From positions 5,806,001 through 5,870,000 of the forward strand of contig NZ_CP092417.1 in NCBI RefSeq assembly GCF_023716865.1: a stretch of DNA of 64,000 nucleotides, in the 5' to 3' direction. Within the stretch, counting starts at the first letter, position 1. Each line of letters starts with the position of its first letter. The position numbers and the translations under genes are program-made. This DNA is from Endozoicomonas sp. SCSIO W0465 (GTDB lineage: Bacteria; Pseudomonadota; Gammaproteobacteria; Pseudomonadales; Endozoicomonadaceae). Under the pieces are notes generated by a model. It made no database searches and was not told the DNA's origin. It saw only the letters and a list, made by a program, of their open reading frames with translations. Below, one piece after another: positions 19,556 to 29,116 of the stretch.

Positions 19556-21167
19556 GTAACTATTCAGCACTGAGCAAAGGCATATTACAGTAATTCCGAA
19601 CAGCTCTATGAAGTGATTGATATATGTCCATTCCCTGTTTTCTGGCACGACGACAAATAGCTGCGAATCCGTGCAAACATAGAACCACCGTCTGCACTCC
19701 TGAAGCAGCCTGAGATTTTCTGCTTTAACTTGGCCATTCGAACATCCCGCTCACTGCCATTGTTATCGAAGGGAATGGTAAAATCTGACATGAAGCGCAG
19801 TGTCTCAGCCTTGAACTCAGTGAGTCGTTTGAAGAGATTGTAAGCTTTAGTATTCTTGACTTTCTTGCGCTTAAGCTCCTCTCGTTGCTTCTCCATATAG
19901 ACGACTTCTTTCATTAGAGCCCGCTGAAGCAACCGGTCATAAATCTTCTCGATTCGTTCACAGACAACACTTGGCATCTGTAGCATACCTATGGTCTTAA
20001 AGCCCTTGCAGTAATGCCAGGAAAGCCTCAGTAGCTTCATCAATCGCAACGCCAGTTGATTGCTGTCCCTATCAACAACACCCAAAAGCTCCCTCAGGTG
20101 ATGGGCATTGCAAAGTACGTGAGTTGCCGCATATGCAAAATAGGATTTCCAATGATCATGAACCAGAACGCCTGCAAATGTTAGCAGTATGCCCATCGTG
20201 TCCATGGCCTCACGACCTCGCTTTTCAGACAAGTAGTAGAGCGTCCATTGTTCATCCCGCATAACGTGTAGCCAGTGCAAAGAGCCCTCGGCCCGCATAC
20301 CCGTTTCATCGGCTCCGGCAACAGACGATTCCCGCAAGGCGTCACGAATAACCTCTTCAGTAGAAGCCAGATTTTCATAGGTTCTGGCCACAAAATTGGC
20401 GACAGTGCCTGCACTTACACTCATTTTATAGAGAGTATTAAAATACTCTGACACGCGCTTAAAAGGCAGGAAATGGTATTGGTTAAGATAGACGGCCATA
20501 GCCTGTGTGGCTGAGCCATATTGTGCGGCAGCAGCGGTAACACCTTCCGGGAATTCAGCCTGATTCCGACAACCACAAGTGCAGATTTTTACTTCAGCTC
20601 TATGGGCCGTTACTTCAAATTCACCCGGTCTCCCTGGTTCAAACACCTGTCGTTCAATATATTTGACCGGCTCACTATCAAGAAGAGACGCCTGACATTT
20701 ATTGCATTCTTTAACCGGAAGGTACTCAATATAGTCAGGGATATCGACCTGTTTAAGACAAGTGCCCTGATGCCCTTTCTTTCCACCGGCTTTATTACCA
20801 GAAGACTGTCTCAGACTTTTAGGATTGGGTTTTTCATCCGATGGATCGGTACCTTTATCTGCGGAAAGGTCGTCAGAATGATCTGGAGAATTACTGTTTT
20901 TACAAGGTTTTTGATAACCATCAGACGATGGCGGCTTGCTGCTGTTTTGACTGTTCTTGCCAACCTTTTCTTCCAATTCTCGACATCGCTCTTCCAGACA
21001 GGCAACTCTCATCCGCAGCTCTGCATTCTCTTTCAAGAGAATCTCAGCCGACATAGTTGCGGGTAGTTCTGGAATCATGCTGGCGAATATTGTGGAAAAA
21101 TGGTGCTTAAGAGGATGGTATAAAAATCAGAAAATTCCAGATTTATGTGGGGGTGCTGAACAGTTAC
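19556..21167 (-). mobile_element. IS66-family element nested in copy E (copy F)
   Basis: 1612 bp, antisense to its host element, flanked by AGCGCAAG at 19548-19555 and 21168-21175 (8 bp, as expected for IS66). Relative to copy D it carries an extra GCA codon (four Ala in GVTAAAAQYG) and an extra base near 19648. Confidence 0.93.
19606..21078 (-). CDS. IS66 transposase, C-terminus frameshifted (490 aa)
   Basis: Single-ORF IS66 transposase without tnpA/tnpB partners, as in the ISBst12-like subgroup. An N-terminal coiled coil (ILLKENAELRMRVACLEERC) is followed by a zinc-finger-like region (ECNKCQASL ... CTCGC) and the DDE core (GADETGMR, VHDHWKSYF, NNGSERDVRMAKLKQKISG). The extra base near 19648 replaces the last residues (SARKQGMDIYQ...) with SCQKTGNGHISITS. 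All catalytic residues are kept, so activity is uncertain. Confidence 0.85.
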   Translation of the reverse strand: MIPELPATMSAEILLKENAELRMRVACLEERCRELEEKVGKNSQNSSKPPSSDGYQKPCKNSNSPDHSDDLSADKGTDPSDEKPNPKSLRQSSGNKAGGKKGHQGTCLKQVDIPDYIEYLPVKECNKCQASLLDSEPVKYIERQVFEPGRPGEFEVTAHRAEVKICTCGCRNQAEFPEGVTAAAAQYGSATQAMAVYLNQYHFLPFKRVSEYFNTLYKMSVSAGTVANFVARTYENLASTEEVIRDALRESSVAGADETGMRAEGSLHWLHVMRDEQWTLYYLSEKRGREAMDTMGILLTFAGVLVHDHWKSYFAYAATHVLCNAHHLRELLGVVDRDSNQLALRLMKLLRLSWHYCKGFKTIGMLQMPSVVCERIEKIYDRLLQRALMKEVVYMEKQREELKRKKVKNTKAYNLFKRLTEFKAETLRFMSDFTIPFDNNGSERDVRMAKLKQKISGCFRSADGGSMFARIRSYLSSCQKTGNGHISITS

Positions 21168-21482
21168 AGCGCAAGAAAGTCAAGAATACTAAAGCTTACA
21201 ATCTCTTCAAACGACTCACTGAGTTCAAGGCTGAGACACTGCGCTTCATGTCAGATTTTACCATTCCCTTCGATAACAATGGCAGTGAGCGGGATGTTCG
21301 AATGGCCAAGTTAAAGCAGAAAATCTCAGGCTGCTTCAGGAGTGCAGACGGTGGTTCTATGTTTGCACGGATTCGCAGCTATTTGTCGTCTGCCAGAAAA
21401 CAGGGAATGGACATATATCAATCACTTCATAGAGCTGTTCGGAATTACTGTAATATGCCTTTGCTCAGTGCTGAATAGTTAC

Positions 21483-21590
21483 ATGGACTCTTTGAACTCT
21501 TCTGAATAGCGGGCCATTGATTACTCATAGACCGCCCCCTGTTGAGATTTCTAATTTCAGGAGAGGCGACAACTATGCTGACACAGGGGG
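21483..21590 (-). mobile_element. IS3 end remnant
   Basis: These 108 bases match 9153-9260, the orfA start and right end of the IS3 element near 8 kb, including the first codons of orfA and the terminal repeat. It lies between the right end of IS66 copy E and a piece of IS50-like element. Confidence 0.88.
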
Positions 21591-21676
21591 AAATCAGCAC
21601 ATCCAAAAGTTAGTTCTGACCATGGTTTAGGAGAAAGTGGAAGCATGACCTGTTTTATCAGTGAGAAATGATAGAA

Positions 21677-23607
21677 ATCGGGTAAGGGCCGGTCTTTCTC
21701 CAGCCCTCCCCACAGCACCCGGCATGCGGGTCCGCACCGGGCGGTTCAACGATGATGGTGAAACCTGATCCATAAGTCTTTCAATGAAACAAGCCCAATT
21801 TTCGCGAGGTAACTGTTATTCAGTGCCTGTTGTACCGCATAGGTTTTACTCAGACGGTAATACCCTTTGCTGCTGGCTGCGATCTTGGCGGCGTTAATTT
21901 TATCAACGCCTAACCTGACCAGATTCTTAAAACGGGTTTTCGGCTTGCGCCATTGCTTCAGAAAGCAGCAACGGATTCGCCGACGTATCCATTGATCCAG
22001 CAGGGGAATTGGTCGGTGATATTCCGATAACCGGAAATACCCCATCCAACCCCGGATATATTGTGCCAATTTGCGTAACCGATGTTGCATTGAGACACCC
22101 CAGCGACGACTGGTCAACTTGAGTATCCGGTATTTGAATCGGTCCAGACACTTCTGGGCCCAGCGAACTTTCTTCCCTGTGAAGGTGAAACTCAGGAATT
22201 CGCTTTCTGTTGCTTTCACAACTTTACTTTTCCGGGAGTTAATCTTCAGTTTCAATTTGCGTTCAATGAATTGGGTAATGCTGTGCATCACCCGATCCCC
22301 TGCACGCTGACTTTTGACGAGAATCACAAAATCATCACAGTATCTTGCAAAGCAATGACCCCGATATTCAAGCTCCTTGTCGAGTTCGTCGAGGACCACA
22401 TTAGACAGCAAGGGTGATAAAGGCCCACCCTGTGGCATGCCAACCCTGGTCGGGTAGACATTGCCCTCAATCATGACACCGGAGCGCAGGTAGCTACCAA
22501 TCAGTTTCAGAAGGCGTTTGTCGCGGACCTTACGGGAGACCCTCGACATCAAAACGTCGTGATTAACCGTATCAAAGAATTTACTCAGATCAACGTCAAC
22601 AGCGTAATGAAGCCCCCGGTTGATCAACTGCTTAACCTGACGGACTCCGTCGTGTGCTGACCGTCCCGGTCGGTAGCCGAAGCTGTTTGGAGAGAAACCC
22701 GGATCAAAGACAGGGGTCAGCACCTGCACAATGGCCTGCTGTATGACCCTATCCATCACGGTAGGGATTCCCAGCAAACGCTCACCGCCGTCCGGCTTTT
22801 CTATAACATGTCGGCGCACGGGTGATGGCTGGTAGGTTCCGTCCAATAAGGCTTGACGCACTGAAGGCCAATGCTGTTTGGCAAAGTCTGGATAAGCTTC
22901 AATAGTGACTCCATCAATACCCGGAGCACCCTTGTTGCTTTTGACCTGTTTCCATGCACTTGCCAGATTAGCCGGTTCAAGTACGCAATTTAGTAGATCA
23001 TGGTTCAAAGCTGGTTAAAGATTCTGTCGCCAAGTACGGTGAGTCGCCGGACGGCTGCATCGCCTTGAGGGAATCAGTCTCCTCTTTGTCGTCGATGTTC
23101 GGCCCTTCGCTAACGACTTCCCATCCGTTAATGGCTTCTGTCGTACAGCTACTATGGCCTCTGCTGACTTCTGTCCAATCACCACGCGGAGTTACCTCTG
23201 CTGGCGCTATTGGTTGCCATCGGGTTTGCTCGAACAGGATGATGAGACCTGTTCGCCGAGCCTGTTGTAACCAGTGGCTGAGAACTGGGAATTACCAATC
23301 GCATGTTGAACAGATCTCCCCGGATAAGGACATGAACTTTCAGTGCACAACCGCCGCATTTACCGTGTCTCACGAACCATAGGGCTTTGTGATCCTTGGC
23401 TCACTCGCCCAGAGACTCAGCCTTATATGCGATTTCTGTACGTCGGCTCGCACCTTTGCACTCAGACTGCCTCCGCACAGCCCCTCGCGGGACTGCACTT
23501 GCCTTAAGCTAGTGGTTGTCATCAGCAGGCGTCTTTACCGCCAGTCAGATGTAGGTTCTCCCACAGGGGACTTTCACCCCATCAGTTCATGCCCATGCCG
23601 GGCGTAC
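21677..23607 (-). mobile_element. complete group II intron
   Basis: About 1.93 kb on the minus strand. The 5' part (23607-23009) is non-coding domain I-type RNA with GGGTGAAAGTCCCC. The 3' end (21745-21677) has the GC-rich hairpin of domain V/VI and finishes CCCGAT. The 5' terminus reads GTACG rather than the usual GTGYG. The RT with no endonuclease domain and the 3' end sequence suggest bacterial class C. The insertion point is exact because the host IS50 sequence is known from the other copies. Confidence 0.85.
21746..23008 (-). CDS. ltrA: group II intron reverse transcriptase/maturase (420 aa)
   Basis: Complete RT: KQVKSNKGAPGIDGVTIEAY (RT1), FGYRPGRSAHDGVRQV (RT3), VDVDLSKFFDTVNHDVLM (RT4, catalytic Asp), GMPQGGPLSPLLSNV (RT5/6), FARYCDDFVIL with the YCDD catalytic pair. 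A group II intron maturase (thumb) domain follows, with RGWMGYFRLSE. No HNH endonuclease is present, which fits class C introns. It would promote splicing and retromobility of the intron RNA. The frame is intact. Confidence 0.92.
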   Translation of the reverse strand: MNHDLLNCVLEPANLASAWKQVKSNKGAPGIDGVTIEAYPDFAKQHWPSVRQALLDGTYQPSPVRRHVIEKPDGGERLLGIPTVMDRVIQQAIVQVLTPVFDPGFSPNSFGYRPGRSAHDGVRQVKQLINRGLHYAVDVDLSKFFDTVNHDVLMSRVSRKVRDKRLLKLIGSYLRSGVMIEGNVYPTRVGMPQGGPLSPLLSNVVLDELDKELEYRGHCFARYCDDFVILVKSQRAGDRVMHSITQFIERKLKLKINSRKSKVVKATESEFLSFTFTGKKVRWAQKCLDRFKYRILKLTSRRWGVSMQHRLRKLAQYIRGWMGYFRLSEYHRPIPLLDQWIRRRIRCCFLKQWRKPKTRFKNLVRLGVDKINAAKIAASSKGYYRLSKTYAVQQALNNSYLAKIGLVSLKDLWIRFHHHR

Positions 23608-23635
23608 CAAGGTAGCTATTTGTGATCAAGAGACA

Positions 23636-24537
23636 GAACAAAGGATGGGGGGTAAAATGCCTGACATCATCAGTGTTTGCGACCGGGAGGCGGATATATA
23701 CGAATATATGCACTACAAACTGGATAACCGACAGCGGTTTGTTGTAAGAGCTACACAAAACAGAATCCTGGTGGATGGCGAACTCTTATTATTTGATTCC
23801 TTAGCTCAGACTGAAGTGTTGGGGAAATATACGATAGTGGTTCCTCAAAAAGGAGGTAGAAAGAAGCGAAAGGCAACGCTGCAGGTCAAAAGAAAGAAGA
23901 TGACAATACAGGCGCCGCAAAGGCCAGGCGGCAGGCCGGAACCGGTAACTATGAATATTGTGTCGGCTGAAGAGATTGGCAATGACTCCGAAGACCGTTT
24001 GCACTGGGTACTATTGACAACTGAAGATATTGAAACATTCGAAGACTGTCGCTCTATCATTCGATTTTACGAGCTCCGATGGCGAATAGAAGAGTTCCAT
24101 AAGGCTTGGAAATCGGGAGCAGGAGTAGAAAGGCTTCGTCTGCAATCTCCGGATAACATTGAACGACTTGCGGTCATATTAATGTTTGTCGCTGTCAGAC
24201 TAATGCAAATCCGTGAAGCATTAATGTTACCGAATGACAGGCAGCACAAAGACAGAAAGCTTTGGAGTGAAAAAACACTCGCGAATGAGGTGGTCAGTGA
24301 TGATGAATGGCAGGTTCTCTGGCTAACCTATGAAAAAAAAGCGTTGCCCGATAAGCCGCCAACAGTCACTTGGCTGCTTCAAACGATTGCTCGGCTTGGT
24401 GGTTGGGGTGATTCAAAGCATACAGGGCAGCCCGGCTGGTTAGTGGTATGGGAAGGCTGGGCGAAATTGCAGGATCGGGTAAAAACCTGGCAGATAGCCC
24501 GGCAGTTCAGCGCTGGAGAGATGTGATCAAGAGTCAG
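23636..24537 (+). mobile_element. IS50-like element, 5'-truncated
   Basis: Begins in the middle of the transposase gene at ACAAAGGATGGG (equivalent to about codon 185 of the intact copy) and runs to the right-hand end GATCAAGAGTCAG at 24537. The first 600 bases of the element are missing. It is joined head-to-interior with the remnant end at 23635, a typical IS-adjacent deletion. Confidence 0.9.
23645..24526 (+). pseudogene. IS50-type transposase, C-terminal 293 codons
   Basis: Contains the second catalytic Asp (VCDREADIYEY) and the Glu block (RWRIEEFHKAWKSGAG) but lacks the N-terminal DNA-binding domain and first catalytic Asp. In Tn5, N-terminally truncated transposase acts as an inhibitor, but the truncation here is far larger, so no function is assumed. 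Confidence 0.88.
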
Positions 24538-25172
24538 CCCGTCAGCAGGGGCAGTGTCTCCTGGCTGATGATGCCGACAAGTGGCAGGCCGATGTGGATC
24601 ACCTGTTACCCCTGGTGGATGCAATAGTCTCCCAGACAGAGCGCAGGGTCTTTAAGGGTGAAAAGGTGCCAGCCCAGGAAAAAGTGGTTAGCCTGTATGA
24701 ACCCCATACGGATATCATCGTAAAAGACAGGCGGCAAGTACAGTATGGCCATAAACTGAACCTGGTTCAGGGAAAAAGTCGATTGATCCTGGACCTGGTT
24801 ATTGAGGAAGGTAACCCAGCGGATTCGGACCAATTCATTCCGATGATGGAAAGACAAAAAGAAATTTATGGTCGTGTACCTCGCCAGACAAGCGGTGACG
24901 GCGGATACGCGTGTCGCGCTAATTTGGAAAAAGCCAAGGCCATGGGAATCAGCGATGTAGCTTTTAATAAGAAGCGCGGACTTGAAGTCGAAGAGATGAC
25001 TAAAAGTCAGTATGTGTATAAAACGCTCTTTCGCTTCCGGGCAGGTATTGAAGCGGGAATTTCGTGGCTAAAGAGATGTTTTGGGCTATCACGTTGCCAC
25101 TGCAAGGGTTCTGAGGTTCTGAGCGTTTTGATTCTCATTGCTGGTTATCGGTGGTCTGTTACAACCTGGTGA
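24538..25172 (+). pseudogene. ISNCY/ISDol1-type transposase, C-terminal part
   Basis: Open from the IS50 end. It contains ERRVFKGEKVPAQEKVVSLY, EPHTDIIVKDRRQVQYGHKL, then IEEGNPADSDQF and RFRAGIEAGISWLKRCFGL, which are conserved landmarks of ISNCY (ISDol1-like) transposases. The N-terminal half was lost at the IS50 junction. Near the stop the expected C-terminus (NLVILARHPAPS) continues in the next frame, so a late frameshift is also present. Confidence 0.82.
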
Positions 25173-25400
25173 TTCTGGCCAGACACCCGGCACCATCCTG
25201 ATAGCCACCTCCACGCTACATGAAAGTACCTTTCCAGCATGGTGGGAGGATGTTTTCTGCCTGCTTTTCGCGTTTTTCTCCAATATCCGTCCCAGATTAG
25301 AGAAAAAAAGGGAAGAGTTTTTGCGGCTCTCTGGAATTTCAGGAAATATCAAAACGCACGTACAATCTAATTATGATTGCCTGATGCGTTTTTGGACGAG
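25173..25400. other. ISNCY 3' end region, no gene
   Basis: Contains the out-of-frame last codons of the ISNCY transposase and about 200 bases of non-coding sequence, probably the terminal part of that element. I could not place its terminal repeat. Confidence 0.4.
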
Positions 25401-25716
25401 AACTATCTAATGAGGAGAGTTCGTCTGAGTTACCGGCAGGATGGGCATGGGCAAGGCTTGGCGATGTAATGAATGTTCTTAATGGTAGAGCATACAAAAA
25501 ACATGAAATGCTTCAGGAAGGGACCCCACTCCTACGTGTAGGTAACTTATTTACCTCTAACGAGTGGTATTACTCTGACCTTGATCTTGAACCCGAAAAA
25601 TACATTGATAATGGTGACCTGATTTATGCGTGGTCAGCCTCTTTCGGTCCATTTGTTTGGGAGGGAGACAAAGCTATATACCATTACCATATTTGGAAGC
25701 TAGACCTTTACCACAA
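25401..25716 (+). pseudogene. hsdS fragment (target-recognition domain)
   Basis: The frame reads SSSELPAGWAWARLGDVMNVLNG, the typical opening of a type I specificity-subunit target-recognition domain (LPxGWxWxRLGDI). It continues through GTPLLRVGNL and LIYAWSASFGPFVWEG, also conserved TRD landmarks. It is cut by the IS1380 element at 25717. It lies outside the island and on the opposite strand to the island hsdS, and it differs from it in sequence. Confidence 0.8.
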
Positions 25717-27383
25717 CCTTAATTCCCGCTTAAGAATGGATAGCTGATCGGATACTCTGTACCAGAAGCAAATTTGTACAGTTTTCATACAGGGTCGATA
25801 AAATGCTATCCAAATCAGCTCGTATTCATGGTGCAACCTGTGTGTTTTGCGTTCAATTATCACCCTTTAGGTAAAGCAGGGCTCCACAGCACTCTGTGTT
25901 ATTCGTCAAGTCGGCAATCTTGGACTGATCAGCTGCAAATCGGCGGAGGCTTCATGTCCAGCCTGTTGCTGATCTCCAACAGCCATCCAAGATCTGCAGC
26001 CGTTTTGACGAACCACAATGTCCACTTTTTACCGCTATAGGTTAACCGGCCCACTGACCGGATCACTTTCCTGATCAGCGGGCGAATACCATGTCTTCTC
26101 TCTTTCTCTGGCAAAGCCTTGTACTGCAAAGCTCTCAGTAAAATCTGTGCCATTTGACCACAGGCGTAAAAAGCCTGATTGGCGTGAAATGAGCGACAGG
26201 GTGGATGGTGCAAATCCAGATCAATCAGTGGACCTTTCTGGGCATTCTCCTGCCCCTGCTTCTCCCGGTGGCGACGCACCAGTTCTGCCAACGGCAGATC
26301 AGAGCGGCTGACCAGTATCACTGAGTAGCGGGGCACTGCCAGCCACTGTTTTCCGTCATGCCAGCGGCGGGTCACGACATACGTCTGCTGACGGTTCCAC
26401 CCGGCAGGCTGGTGATAAGACAGGATCGCCTCTTCTGTGTTGTCACTGCGGATAGGCGTCCAGGCACTTTTGGGTAAACCCTCAATACAATCGAGTACTG
26501 GACGGCAGTAGTTGTCATTGGTGACGCTGATAGAGAAGTCCCACGGACGGGCTTCAAACCATTCCACAATCTGTTTTCTGTAGTAGGCATTGTCCATTCT
26601 GGCCCAAACGGGGATGTCGTCACTCACCAAAGGCACGACATCATTCTCAAGCTGCTCTTGCCAGCCATAACAAACGTCAGAAGCCCCCGGGTTGAGGCGG
26701 GCACTGGCCCACAGGTGCCCGATAAAAATACTGTGGAGCCAGTACTGCCGACTGCCGCTGTAGCCGACTTTAGCTTCCTGAAACAGATGGCCATCCACCT
26801 CAATCTCCGTTCCATCAAGAAAGATCGGAAGGTAACTTTTCTCCTTAACGACGTGTTCAATAACATCGGGGGCTACCTGTCGGCAGAGATCACGAATAAC
26901 GCCGTACAACGCCTTCACAGAATCGGCCTTGAACCGGGAAAGGTACTCTCCCATTCGCCTTGAGCCTCTGACATCTTCGAGGCCAAGCAGACTGACGGTT
27001 GGCCTGTCTTTTTGCAGAATATCCATATCAGAAAGGTGTCCGTTACCCGCACAGAAGTTGTAAATCAGTCCCAGCAGGCTGTCTTTATCATCACAACCTC
27101 GGTTACGTTTTTTGAGCTGGATATGGGTTGATAACTGCTCAGGCAATTTGAAACGACGGGCAAGGCGGGCGATAAAAAGAGCCCCAGCCATACCGGTTAG
27201 TTTAGCGTCAGTGAATTCGATCTCGATTTTTTCAGGCTTGGGAATTATCATCGTACTGCGTCCCTGTGTTGCACCTCGCAGGTGCTTCGTTGTTTGCACA
27301 GATATTTTACCTGAACAGCACAGAGGGCGCTCCTTCCAGCCGACACAGCCTTTCATTTTCAAATCATTAAGCGGGACTTAAGG
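25717..27383 (-). mobile_element. IS1380-family element
   Basis: Inverted ends CCTTAATTCCCGCTTAAGAA (left) and CCTTAAGTCCCGCTTAATGA (right). No 4-bp target duplication is seen (acaa, atct), and the two flanks belong to unrelated genes (hsdS left, carnitine acyltransferase right), so a deletion or recombination occurred at the element. Confidence 0.85.
25929..27251 (-). CDS. IS1380-family transposase
   Basis: About 440 aa from the ATG at 27251 (MIIPKPEKIEIEF); an upstream ATG at 27362 would add 37 residues and is less likely. It has the family pattern TDAKLTGMAGALFIARLARR, the catalytic LPIFLDGTEIEVDG, VWARMDNAYYRKQIVEW, and SFHANQAFYACGQMAQILLRAL around the acidic/Asn C-terminal block. The frame is intact. 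Confidence 0.88.
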   Translation of the reverse strand: MIIPKPEKIEIEFTDAKLTGMAGALFIARLARRFKLPEQLSTHIQLKKRNRGCDDKDSLLGLIYNFCAGNGHLSDMDILQKDRPTVSLLGLEDVRGSRRMGEYLSRFKADSVKALYGVIRDLCRQVAPDVIEHVVKEKSYLPIFLDGTEIEVDGHLFQEAKVGYSGSRQYWLHSIFIGHLWASARLNPGASDVCYGWQEQLENDVVPLVSDDIPVWARMDNAYYRKQIVEWFEARPWDFSISVTNDNYCRPVLDCIEGLPKSAWTPIRSDNTEEAILSYHQPAGWNRQQTYVVTRRWHDGKQWLAVPRYSVILVSRSDLPLAELVRRHREKQGQENAQKGPLIDLDLHHPPCRSFHANQAFYACGQMAQILLRALQYKALPEKERRHGIRPLIRKVIRSVGRLTYSGKKWTLWFVKTAADLGWLLEISNRLDMKPPPICS

Positions 27384-27677
27384 ATCTTTACCGATCCTGT
27401 GTTTCTGGATTTGGTAAAAAGAAGTACTTTGTCCACATCATCTGTTGCAGATCCAAATATCGGGCGTTTCGTCTTTGGGCCTGTTGTGAGTGAAGGTCTA
27501 GGGGTTGCTTACTCCCCCGCAAAAAGCAGTCTGAACGTGACCGTTAGTTGGCAAAAAGATAACAGAGGAAAAGCACTGAAATTTGTTGCCCGCCTGGAAA
27601 AGTCAGTAAATCAACTGCTTGAGATGCTTAACATTACCGGCCAGCACCCTGGCATTGCTGCTACATTGTCCGGTTAG
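27384..27677 (+). pseudogene. choline/carnitine O-acyltransferase, C-terminal fragment
   Basis: The frame beyond the IS1380 end reads FTDPVFLDLVKRSTLSTSSV, then FGPVVSEGLGVAYS and a final helix KFVARLEKSVNQLLEML. The pattern DPxF...LSTS...FGPVVxxGxGVxY is diagnostic of the C-terminal catalytic half of choline/carnitine O-acyltransferases, which move acyl groups between CoA and carnitine. Only the last 97 codons remain, and the catalytic His region is missing. Such genes are unusual in gammaproteobacteria and suggest use of host-derived carnitine esters. Confidence 0.75.
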
Positions 27678-28022
27678 CTACGCGTCAATGGTATTCAGCG
27701 CACGTCGATAATATGTGGTGTCCAGGGTTAGTACTGCCTAACGCCCCCCTGGATTGGGTTGACTATCCGGTTCCCATAAAAAACCTGAAGTCAGAAGCCA
27801 CGCCCTGTCACGGGAATAAGCACTAAAACTGGATATTCAGAATGAATAAGCGGGGAAGACTGGTTTATGGTTGCAGGAGTTGCTGGTGGACATCAGGGTT
27901 ATGCATTCTTAATAGCCCTGCAGAGCAATGAGATTGGAAATTGTTCGATACAAAATAAGGATCAGGGCGCACAAGGAAGTTGACAAACACACACGGCATA
28001 AATAATATTCATCTCGTTCCTT
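27678..28022. other. intergenic, nothing recognised
   Basis: About 345 bases between the acyltransferase fragment and the tRNA gene. No convincing ORF, repeat or terminator was seen. The tRNA promoter should lie at its right edge. Confidence 0.4.
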
Positions 28023-28150
<128 letters not shown>

Positions 28151-28344
28151 TCTGTTTGCCCCCACTATTGCCCCCACTTTCGATTGGACTGTAGCGGTAC
28201 TAATCGGTATCAGGCTCTGATCTCCAATGACAGCCTTCTGTCACTCACTAAACAAATACTTCTTCCGGTCTTCAGTGATCAAAGACTGGCCGGATATCTT
28301 TTTCTTTGTGCGTGATCAGTCGTCGAAAAACCTGAAGTAGATTT

Positions 28345-28560
28345 CCCCCCCTTTTTTTAAGTGGTGTACCTTGAACGGCAGAACCGACGAAATCAGCCAT
28401 TTGCTCATCACTTTCTGCTGGAAAAATGAACTGAAGCTCTCCCTTTTTTTAGTGGTATACCTTGAGCTGCATTCTGGGGAAAAAAGTCATTATCTGAGGG
28501 GGCTTTTGTTGTGCGGATATGAAGATATACCGCCCCCTTTTTTTAGTGGTGTAGCTTGAG
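28345..28560. repeat. three imperfect direct repeats of a T-tract motif
   Basis: CCCCCTTTTTTTA(A)GTGGTGTACCTTGA-like units at about 28345-28374, 28440-28466 and 28532-28560, spaced about 92 bp. The interval between the first two units also recurs, with changes, at 57390-57455. The surrounding 28151-28636 has no gene. Confidence 0.75.
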
Positions 28561-28636
28561 TCCTTGCATTGGCAGAAAGATAGTGTCCTTGAACCGCCAA
28601 TTAGAGGCAACGGCTTCCCATTGCCCCTTATCTTTA

Positions 28637-29116
28637 TCAGGCAGCAATAACCTCATTGATCAACATTAGCAATCGTTCACTCCACTCCTTTCTTTTGACG
28701 GTGCCCGATTGATCCAGATGGTATTTATGCCGCTTTAATTGGCTGCTTATGGTTGCCTTCCAGGCATCATCATTAGGGTAAATATCCAGTATCTGCTCGA
28801 AGGCAAACAGCATTTTTGAAACAAACCAGCGGTACTCTTTGAACTGGGCTTCATCGAATGAGCTTCTTGGGTTATCACTACCAAAGCTGAACTCTGTTTT
28901 CTCAAGACAAAGGTCGAGGTAGCGATCATAAGCAGCGTGAGCAATGGCACGCTTACTTTCTTTGCGGGCGGTAATAATCTGCTTTCTGCCAAAACAGGCA
29001 GCGAGAACTGCAATACCCGCCATGAAAATCGTTGCAGCCGCTGTTGCAATCGTTGACCACTTAACCCACAGATCAACATTGAGCAAAGCTGCCCAGCCAG
29101 TCTGAAAACACGTCAT
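28637..29116 (-). CDS. small single-TM membrane protein downstream of the RT-nitrilase
   Basis: 159 aa. One hydrophobic helix near residues 20-44 (WSTIATAAATIFMAGIAVLA) is followed by a soluble mostly helical domain with YDRYLDLCLEKTEF and WFVSKMLFAFEQIL. No named family is recognised. It starts 12 bp after the stop of the RT-nitrilase gene and is on the same strand, so it is almost certainly co-transcribed as the last gene of the hsd operon. Small membrane proteins accompany several defence systems as effectors; here that is an inference from position only. The frame is intact, although the upstream IS insertions may silence it. Confidence 0.75.
   Translation of the reverse strand: MTCFQTGWAALLNVDLWVKWSTIATAAATIFMAGIAVLAACFGRKQIITARKESKRAIAHAAYDRYLDLCLEKTEFSFGSDNPRSSFDEAQFKEYRWFVSKMLFAFEQILDIYPNDDAWKATISSQLKRHKYHLDQSGTVKRKEWSERLLMLINEVIAA

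Larger units (their letters stand above)
18255..21482 (+). mobile_element. IS66-family element split by a second IS66 (copy E)
   Basis: Left end GTAACTGTTCAGCACC at 18255, right end at 21482. The element is interrupted at 19556-21167 by copy F. With copy F and one AGCGCAAG duplication removed it is exactly 1608 bp, like the intact copy D. Its own flanks (GATGAATG left, ATGGACTC right) do not match; the left flank is the group II intron and the right flank an IS3 end, so the outer neighbourhood has been rearranged. The transposase frame runs 18344-19555 and resumes after copy F. Confidence 0.92.
21591..23635 (-). mobile_element. IS50-like end remnant interrupted by a group II intron
   Basis: 21591-21676 and 23608-23635 together match the left-hand terminus of the IS50-like element (compare 41191-41305): the start of the transposase gene, its leader and the terminal CTGTCTCTTGATCACA. 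The group II intron at 21677-23607 sits between GATAGAA and CAAGGTAG. The terminus at 23635 directly abuts the interior of another IS50-like copy, with ACAG shared at the join. Confidence 0.88.

Noticed and set aside
28345..28560. CRISPR-like array (three repeats with about 65-bp spacers)
   Set aside because: The units are imperfect and contain long C/T homopolymers, the spacing is too wide, the 'spacers' recur at 57390-57455, and no cas genes are present.
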